A stretch of 64,000 nt of DNA from Protaetiibacter mangrovi (lineage in GTDB: Bacteria; Actinomycetota; Actinomycetes; Actinomycetales; Microbacteriaceae): NCBI RefSeq assembly GCF_024752305.1, contig NZ_JANTHX010000004.1, forward strand, positions 434,001 through 498,000, written 5' to 3'. Below, piece after piece: positions 56,797-61,960 of the stretch. The first letter of the stretch is position 1; each line of letters begins with the position of its first letter. A program made the position numbers and the translations under genes. A model generated the notes under the pieces. It saw only the letters and a list, made by a program, of their open reading frames with translations, was not told the origin of the DNA and did no database searches.

Positions 56797-56946
56797 GTCC
56801 TCTCGACCACGCAAGGAAGGTCGGAGGCCGCCAGGCAGGGCGTCTCGTCCACCCATCCTCTGCCCGGCGACGTGACATACGAAAGGGATGGGGCCGTCAC
56901 CTCGAGCGGCCGGGATGCAGGAGCCCCCCTCTTGTCAGGTAACCCG
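56797..56946 (+). promoter_or_regulatory. Structured leader upstream of NlpC/P60 gene, possible riboswitch
   Basis: A TACACT -10 at 56,785-56,790 would start a leader of about 150 nt. It holds several pairings: GCCAGGCAG with CTGCCCGGC (one mismatch), CCATCC with GGATGG, and GTGAC with GTCAC. NlpC/P60 and related wall-hydrolase genes in actinobacteria are classic targets of c-di-AMP (ydaO/yuaA) riboswitches, and a leader of this size fits. I could not match the conserved core with certainty. The preceding bases 56,704-56,784 show nothing recognised. Confidence 0.35.
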
Positions 56947-57630
56947 ATGGATCGCCGCACCCGCATCGGTGCGATCCGCAACCTCGCGATCATCGCGCTC
57001 GTCGTCCCCGGTCTCTTCGCCACCGTCGCCCTGCCCGCGTACGCGTTCCAGCCCGAGGCGGCCGACGACGCGACGCAGACCGCGGCGCTGCAGCAGCTGC
57101 GCGAGACGAACGCCCAGACCGTGCCGATCGCCGACGTGCAGGTGGCCGCCGCGGCGCGCGACAGCTACGACTTCACCTCGGCCGCCGAGCTGCGCCGTGC
57201 CGCGCAGCGCGCCGCGCTCGCCTCCTACTCGGGACCGTCGGTGCGCGACTACCTGGCCAACCCGCCCTACCCGAACTTCGACCTGAACCAGGTCGTGCAG
57301 GTGGCGCTCCAGTACCAGGGCGTCCCCTATGTGTACGGTGGCGCCTCGCCCGCCGGCTTCGACTGCTCCGGTCTCGTGATGTTCGTCTACGCCCAGTTCG
57401 GCGTCGCCCTGCCGCACTCCTCGAGTGCGCAGGGGCGGGGCGTCGGCGGCGGCCACCTCATCGCGCGCGCCGACGCGCGTCCCGGCGACGTGGTCGTGAT
57501 GGACGGCGGAGGCCACTCCGCGATCTACATGGGCGGCAACACGATGGTGCACGCCCCGAAGCCGGGCGGTGTGGTCGAGGTGCACCCCATCTGGGACCCG
57601 AACGCCTGGTTCGTCCGCTACGGCATCTGA
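56947..57630 (+). CDS. Secreted NlpC/P60 peptidoglycan hydrolase
   Basis: A 227-aa secreted endopeptidase. The signal peptide spans ~1-33 (NLAIIALVVPGLFATVALPA, cleaved after AYA). A short linker with ARDSYDFTSAAELRRAAQRA leads to the NlpC/P60 domain: catalytic Cys near residue 140 in AGFDCSGLVMFVYAQF, His near 190 in GGGHSAIYMG. It cleaves stem-peptide links in the cell wall. AGGTAA precedes the ATG. A structured leader lies upstream, suggesting RNA-level control. The DSYDFTSA linker motif recurs in the CHAP protein at 58.6 kb. Confidence 0.9.
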   Translation: MDRRTRIGAIRNLAIIALVVPGLFATVALPAYAFQPEAADDATQTAALQQLRETNAQTVPIADVQVAAAARDSYDFTSAAELRRAAQRAALASYSGPSVRDYLANPPYPNFDLNQVVQVALQYQGVPYVYGGASPAGFDCSGLVMFVYAQFGVALPHSSSAQGRGVGGGHLIARADARPGDVVVMDGGGHSAIYMGGNTMVHAPKPGGVVEVHPIWDPNAWFVRYGI

Positions 57631-57749
57631 GTTGTATTGCGCCGCGGTAATCCGCGGCGCGGGGCGACACGACCCGAATCGTTAGCGGTTCATTCACCCG
57701 CACGGGTTACCCTGGCATCCTCAGAGGTCTTCGGATCGGGGAGGGCACC

Positions 57750-57851
57750 ATGCGAGACACGCAGAGCATCCGCACCATGGATGCGCGCGCGCTGTTCCGC
57801 ATACAGCTCAGCAGCCGGCCCGACGTGCACTGTCACGTCGAGGTCGTCTAA
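57750..57851 (+). CDS. Possible 33-aa small protein or leader peptide
   Basis: A 33-codon ORF preceded by GGGGAGGG, encoding MRDTQSIRTMDARALFRIQL then SSRPDVHCHVEVV. Its TAA stop lies in the 5' arm of a strong intrinsic terminator. It is therefore either the sole gene of a ~140-nt transcript or a leader ORF controlling the HNH gene downstream. It has no hydrophobic segment. The region before it (57,631-57,749) shows no other gene. Confidence 0.4.
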   Translation: MRDTQSIRTMDARALFRIQLSSRPDVHCHVEVV

Positions 57852-57884
57852 GGCGCTGTCGTTCGCGACGGCGCCTTTTCTGTT
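57850..57884 (+). terminator. Intrinsic terminator with T-run
   Basis: AAGGCGCTGTCG pairs with CGACGGCGCCTT around a TTCG tetraloop (12 bp with one G-T pair), directly followed by TTCTGTTCT. It is the most canonical terminator in the window. The stop of the 33-codon ORF lies in its 5' arm. Confidence 0.85.
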
Positions 57885-57961
57885 CTCTCATCCGCGTTCC
57901 GCAGGGCTCCGGGATGTTCGACAGCCTGCACGCCATGCAGGCTCCCTCGAGAGGAGACCCG

Positions 57962-58459
57962 TTGCGCACCCTGGTGCTGAATGCCGGATACGAACCGCTG
58001 GCCGTCGTGTCGTTCAAGAGAGCCCTCGTGCTCGTGCTGTCGGGGAAGGCGGTCGTGGTCGCGAGCGACGACGACCACCCCGTGCACGGCACGACCGGCG
58101 AATGGGATCGCCCGTCGGTGATCCTGTTGCGCCGGTACGTGAGGGTGCCGAGCGGCCGGGCCGTGCCGGTTTCGCGGCGGGGCGTGCTGCGGCGCGACGA
58201 CCAGCGCTGCGCGTACTGCGGCGTCCACGCCTCCACGATCGACCACGTGATGCCGCGCTCGCGGGGCGGGGCCGACAGCTGGGAGAACCTGGTGGCGTGC
58301 TGCCTGCGCTGCAACAACATCAAGGGCGACCGCACCCCGCAGGAGATGGGGTGGTCGCTGCGGTTCGCGCCGCGGCCGCCGCACGGCACCGCCTGGCTGG
58401 TGCGCGGTGCCGAGCGCACCCAGCCGGAGTGGCGCGAGTACCTCGCGCCGGCCGCGTAG
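57962..58459 (+). CDS. HNH endonuclease family protein
   Basis: A 165-aa HNH protein of the common actinobacterial type that begins LRTLVLNAGYEPLAVVSFKR. The zinc/nuclease core is RCAYCGVHASTIDHVMPRSR, GGADSWENLVACCLRCNNIK. It has the paired CxxC zinc ligands, the catalytic His in IDHV and the Asn in WENL. The TTG at 57,962 is preferred because GAGAGGAG lies just before it; an ATG at 57,914 is possible. Its role is unknown. It follows a terminator, so it needs its own promoter or antitermination. Confidence 0.85.
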   Translation: MRTLVLNAGYEPLAVVSFKRALVLVLSGKAVVVASDDDHPVHGTTGEWDRPSVILLRRYVRVPSGRAVPVSRRGVLRRDDQRCAYCGVHASTIDHVMPRSRGGADSWENLVACCLRCNNIKGDRTPQEMGWSLRFAPRPPHGTAWLVRGAERTQPEWREYLAPAA

Positions 58460-58640
58460 CAGCCGTCGCCGAGCCGCGGATCCGCGACGGAATCCGTCGC
58501 GTGAGCCTCTCTCAACATGGGAAAGTGCTGGCAATGGCGCTGTCTACCCCCGAAAAGCGGGCCGTTATCGAGACGTGACATTCGGGGCCATCTCGCGTAA
58601 CGTCGAATGGTCGTCTCCAACCCGGAAGAGCCTCAACCAC

Positions 58641-59801
58641 GTGACTGACTACGAGACCCTCGCTGCGCTCGGTTTCACCGAACCCGCCGCGAAGACCTCG
58701 GAGGCCGGCCCGCTCCCGCAGCAGTCCCGCCCCGAAGGGGTCTCGGGCGCTCGCGAGAATGTCGAGTTCCCCTCGCGTCGCTCGCTCCGCAACGCCGCCC
58801 CGGCGCCCGCCGCGGGCGCTGCGGTCCCCACTCCGACCCCGGCCCAGCCGGGGTCGCGTCGTGCGGCCCGCGAGGCGCTCTCGAGCCCCGTTCAGAGCCC
58901 GGGTCCGGCGCCGACGTTCACCGAGTCGACGCCGCGGATCCCCGCGTTCACCGCGACGATGCCGCAGGTGGCGGCGCCGTTCGGCACCTTCGACGCCACT
59001 CCCGCATCCGGCGACACCGCCGGACGCGAACGCGGTCGGCGCAGCGGGCGCAGCGCGGCCGCCCCGGCCGTGGCGCGCCCCTCGTCGACGCACGGCACCC
59101 GCAAGCGCCTCAGCGTCGCGGGCACCATGGTGCTCGTCGGCGGGCTGTTCGTCTCGCTCACCCTGCCCGCGTACGCGTCCACCGAGACCCCGGATGTCAT
59201 CGCCGACGTCGCCGCGAAGGCCGACGGCCAGGTGCTCGCACTCGACAAGGCCGCGGTCGACACCGCGAGCGTGACGAGCGACACCCGCGACGGCTACGAC
59301 TCCACGAGCGCCTCGGATCTGAAGCGCCTCTACCGCGACGCGCTGCGCCAGCGGAACATCCAGATGTACCTCGCCTCGGGCGCCAAGGAGCTCGGCGACG
59401 ACTACCCCTGGGCCACCGAGCTCTCGCGCAGCCAGGGCGGCGGCCTCTCGCCGCTGCGCTACTACGTGCGCGAGTGCGTCGACTTCGTCGCCTGGCGCCT
59501 GAACCGCGACGCCGGCTCCACGCACGCCCCGTTCAAGTGGGACTGGTCGTCGCTGACGCCCGGCGGTGGAAGCGCCCACTCGTGGAAGAGCCAGTGGGAC
59601 AAGCACGGCTGGCCGACCAGCACCACCCCGGCCGCCGGATGGGTCGCCTGGTTCCCGGGAGCCAACCACGTCGCCTACGTCAACAGCGTGCTGCCCGACG
59701 GCTCCGTGCTCATCGAGGAGTACAACTGGGGCCCCGAGATCTACGGCCAGCGCATCATCCCCGCGAGCTCCGCGATCTACCTCTCGCCGCCGCCCGCCTG
59801 A
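58641..59801 (+). CDS. CHAP-domain secreted peptidoglycan hydrolase
   Basis: A 386-aa protein with an unusual layout. About 155 mostly disordered residues rich in Pro, Ala, Ser and Arg are followed by a signal/anchor helix (SVAGTMVLVGGLFVSLTLPA, ~158-177, cleaved after AYA). A linker with TRDGYDSTSASDLKRLYRDA and a C-terminal CHAP domain follow: catalytic Cys ~279 in YVRECVDFVAWRLN, His ~343 in GANHVAYVNS. CHAP enzymes cut peptidoglycan cross-bridges or amides. The GTG start is uncertain; earlier in-frame starts at 58,575 and beyond exist. The 180 nt before it contain no clear element beyond a weak GC hairpin. Confidence 0.8.
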   Translation: MTDYETLAALGFTEPAAKTSEAGPLPQQSRPEGVSGARENVEFPSRRSLRNAAPAPAAGAAVPTPTPAQPGSRRAAREALSSPVQSPGPAPTFTESTPRIPAFTATMPQVAAPFGTFDATPASGDTAGRERGRRSGRSAAAPAVARPSSTHGTRKRLSVAGTMVLVGGLFVSLTLPAYASTETPDVIADVAAKADGQVLALDKAAVDTASVTSDTRDGYDSTSASDLKRLYRDALRQRNIQMYLASGAKELGDDYPWATELSRSQGGGLSPLRYYVRECVDFVAWRLNRDAGSTHAPFKWDWSSLTPGGGSAHSWKSQWDKHGWPTSTTPAAGWVAWFPGANHVAYVNSVLPDGSVLIEEYNWGPEIYGQRIIPASSAIYLSPPPA

Positions 59802-59864
59802 TCCGCTCTCCCGCCGCGCCACCGCCCGGCCGCTGCGCGTCCGCTCGATAGACTCGGGCGGTCA

Positions 59865-59936
59865 GCCTCTGTAGCTCAATGGAAGAGCAGTTCCGTCCTA
59901 AGGAAAGGGTTGGGGGTTCGAGTCCCTCCAGGGGCA
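59865..59936 (+). tRNA. tRNA-Arg (anticodon CCT)
   Basis: Acceptor arms GCCTCTG and CAGGGGC, D-arm GCTCAATGGAAGAGC, anticodon loop GTCCTAA (anticodon CCT), and T-arm GGGGG-TTCGAGT-CCCTC. The discriminator is A; CCA is not encoded. A TAGACT -10 box lies at 59,849-59,854. The foreign-looking island begins right after this gene, consistent with its use as an integration site. Confidence 0.94.
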
Positions 59937-59949
59937 CCCCTAGGGGCAC
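59930..59949 (+). other. Possible attachment-site remnant at tRNA-Arg 3' end
   Basis: The 3' end of the tRNA with the next base, AGGGGCAC (59,930-59,937), is repeated at 59,942-59,949, and the join forms the palindrome CCCCTAGGGG (59,937-59,946). A short duplication of a tRNA tail next to foreign genes can mark a recombination site, but eight bases is weak and no integrase lies in the window. Confidence 0.3.
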
Positions 59950-59968
59950 ATTGTCTAGCCCCAACTGG

Positions 59969-59995
59969 AGATCCCTTTGATTGCGGGGATCTTTC
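59969..59995 (+). terminator. Terminator hairpin after tRNA-Arg
   Basis: AGATCCC at 59,969-59,975 pairs with GGGATCT at 59,986-59,992 and is followed by TTCATCAT. It is a plausible end for the tRNA transcript. The rest of 59,996-60,083 shows nothing recognised. Confidence 0.5.
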
Positions 59996-60083
59996 ATCAT
60001 TCGCAGGTTGGGGTTCGTGCCGCTCTCGGCCACCACGTCTGCCGCCTGGTCACACCTGGGCGGACGAAGCTCTGCGCGTGAAA

Positions 60084-60110
60084 CCACATGTGCGATACTC
60101 GCACATGTGG
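60084..60110. promoter_or_regulatory. Perfect 12-bp palindromic operator over the XRE-gene start
   Basis: CCACATGTGCGA-TAC-TCGCACATGTGG is a perfect inverted repeat. Each arm contains the 8-bp palindrome CACATGTG. It covers a GATACT -10 box (60,094-60,099) and includes the GTG start (60,107-60,109), so a bound protein would block both transcription and the leaderless start. Autoregulation by the XRE protein is the obvious reading. Confidence 0.75.
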
Positions 60111-61222
60111 CTCAACTGGACCTGGTGGCACTCGGCCAACGCATCCGACAAGCGCGTGAGCGATCTGGGCTCAGCCAGGCGGAACTTGCCGGTGAGATCG
60201 GGCTCGACCGTACCGTCGTTACGAAGATCGAGAGCGGCACTCGTGGAGTGAGCGCGATTGAACTCTCCGACATCGCCGCTGCGCTTCAGACCCGAATGTC
60301 GTCCTTCTTTGAAGAACCGGTGCCAGCGCTAGTCTCTCACCGCGCTAGCCAAGGGGTTGATGTGGTTGATTCTCGGATCGACCGCTTGATTGCCAAACTT
60401 GCGGAGGACGTGGAGTTCCTAATTGAACTGGCGCCGGACGTTCTTCAGGCGACCGCGCAGGAGACCGAGCCGCGACCCAACAACCGCGCCGAAGCCGAAC
60501 AACTTGCTCATCGAGCGAGAGGCCTGCTTGGCCTCACGCCAACCGAACCGGTGCGTGAGCTCGGCGCGGCGCTCGAGCCCCTTGGCCTCCTCGTCTTCGG
60601 GTTCGACCTGGGCCCCGACACGGCCGACGCCGGCACAATCCTCCTGCGTGCAGGAGGAGTCGGTTTGGTAAACAGTCACATGAAGGTCGGTCGACGGAGG
60701 CTTGCAGCGGCTCATGAACTTGGCCACTATTTGGTCGCTGACGATTACTCGATCGACTGGCGCGTTTCGACCGAGCATGCTGGCATAGAGGCACTACTTG
60801 ACGACTTCGCGCGGGAACTCCTGCTCCCGCGCGAGGCATTGAATGACCGATGGTCGTCTCGCGTGGAGCGTCATGGACTACGCGCCGCGACTGTCATGAC
60901 GGCAAGCGAGTACCGGGTGGATATGGCGACACTTGCCCGAAAGCTTCGGGAGTGCGAACTGATCCAGGGAGACGAGGCAGGTCAGATCCGCGGCACATCC
61001 ACCACGGCGCTCGACATTGTCGAGCATGGCCTGGTCGTTGCGGAGGAATTTGCCGCCACCACTCTCCCGCGCGTTTACCAGCTAGCGATCTTGCGTCTCG
61101 TGCGCGACGAGAAGCTCAGCCGCGAACGCGCTCTGGAGATGCTTCATAACACCCATATGGACGCCGACTTGCCACTACCGCGAGCCCGTCGAGAAGACGA
61201 AATCTGGAACTTCGTTTCGTGA
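60107..61222 (+). CDS. XRE-family regulator fused to ImmA/IrrE metallopeptidase
   Basis: A 371-aa protein. The N-terminal XRE helix-turn-helix is LGQRIRQARERSGLSQAELA and following (residues ~7-60). A middle region without a recognised fold leads to an ImmA/IrrE-type domain with the zinc-peptidase motif HELGH at about residue 201 (RRLAAAHELGHYLVADD) and a downstream Glu in FARELLLPRE. In phage and mobile elements such proteins relieve repression by cleaving a repressor, or act as toxin-antitoxin regulators. The GTG is 7 nt from a -10 box (leaderless) and lies in a perfect palindrome. The PIN-like gene overlaps its stop (GTGA). Codon use is less GC-biased than in the chromosome core. Confidence 0.88.
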   Translation: MAQLDLVALGQRIRQARERSGLSQAELAGEIGLDRTVVTKIESGTRGVSAIELSDIAAALQTRMSSFFEEPVPALVSHRASQGVDVVDSRIDRLIAKLAEDVEFLIELAPDVLQATAQETEPRPNNRAEAEQLAHRARGLLGLTPTEPVRELGAALEPLGLLVFGFDLGPDTADAGTILLRAGGVGLVNSHMKVGRRRLAAAHELGHYLVADDYSIDWRVSTEHAGIEALLDDFARELLLPREALNDRWSSRVERHGLRAATVMTASEYRVDMATLARKLRECELIQGDEAGQIRGTSTTALDIVEHGLVVAEEFAATTLPRVYQLAILRLVRDEKLSRERALEMLHNTHMDADLPLPRARREDEIWNFVS

Positions 61223-61764
61223 CCGACTGGGTCGATCCTCTCGTGTTTGACACGGGACCGATGCGACACTTTGCCCTCCAGGGGTGGCTCGGCGTATTGA
61301 AGTTTCTCGCGGGCGATCGAACGGTTGTTGTCCCGGAGAGCGTGGAAGTCGAGCTGCGGATGCAGGCACACGAGCGTCCAGCACTACATGCCGTACTGGA
61401 CGCCGACTGGATCCACGTCGACAGGAGTGCCGACGTGGATGTGTTGGTCGCCTTCAGCAGGTATGAGGGTCGTCTTGCTGTTGGGGAAACGAATCGTGGA
61501 GAGTGTGGGGTCCTCGCGTTGGGGGCCGTTCGAGGCTTTGAACTCGTAATCGATGACTCGGTCCCGAGACAGATCGCGATCGACGAAGGCCTTCGAGTCA
61601 CCGCCACCCTTCCACTTCTTTGTCAGGCTATCCGGGCGGAACAACTCACGGTCCAAGTTGTCGAAAGCATCGCGGACGACCTGCTTTCTGGAAAGTACTA
61701 CCTTCCTTTCCAGGCTGGAGGGTTTCGAGCCTGGGCGTTGGAGCAGGGACTGGTGGACTACTAG
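61219..61764 (+). CDS. PIN-like domain protein (toxin-type nuclease)
   Basis: A 181-aa protein resembling PIN/DUF3368 nucleases. The first conserved Asp is in LVFDTGPMRHF near residue 11. A middle acidic group lies in AVGETNRGECGVLALG (~90-104), and FELVIDDSVPRQIAIDEGL provides the C-terminal Asp pair. PIN proteins cut RNA and often serve as toxins. The GTG overlaps the stop of the XRE-peptidase gene, so the pair is one translation unit. That suggests a two-gene system in which the peptidase partner controls the nuclease. Confidence 0.72.
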   Translation: MTDWVDPLVFDTGPMRHFALQGWLGVLKFLAGDRTVVVPESVEVELRMQAHERPALHAVLDADWIHVDRSADVDVLVAFSRYEGRLAVGETNRGECGVLALGAVRGFELVIDDSVPRQIAIDEGLRVTATLPLLCQAIRAEQLTVQVVESIADDLLSGKYYLPFQAGGFRAWALEQGLVDY

Positions 61765-61787
61765 TTGGGCAGCGAGCTAGTTGGGCA
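61761..61787. repeat. 11-bp direct repeat after the PIN-like gene
   Basis: CTAGTTGGGCA occurs at 61,761-61,771 (containing the PIN gene stop) and again at 61,777-61,787 (containing, on the other strand, the stop of a coding remnant). A tight direct duplication here may be a recombination or deletion footprint. Confidence 0.45.
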
Positions 61788-61905
61788 ACAAGAGAGTCTC
61801 GGCGGGATGCCAACGAGCGCTTCGCCGTAGGTGGGCGAAAGTGTCGGCGCAGTCGACCAGGACGTAGCCGTCCCCCCGCCGGAACTCGGAGCGACGGAAG
61901 GTCGC
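61777..61905 (-). pseudogene. Possible coding remnant (C-terminal fragment)
   Basis: In one minus-strand frame, 42 codons between two stops encode FRRSEFRRGDGYVLVDCADT followed by FAHLRRSARWHPAETLLLPN. The composition is protein-like, but there is no start codon and the upstream frame is closed at 61,906-61,908 (TAA). It may be the tail of a gene truncated when the island was rearranged. The surrounding 61,765-61,960 has no other gene. It could also be chance. Confidence 0.3.
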
Positions 61906-61960
61906 TTATCCCAGCATCAGTACCACGGGTGCCGCACGCCCGATCTCCTCACGACGGCCC

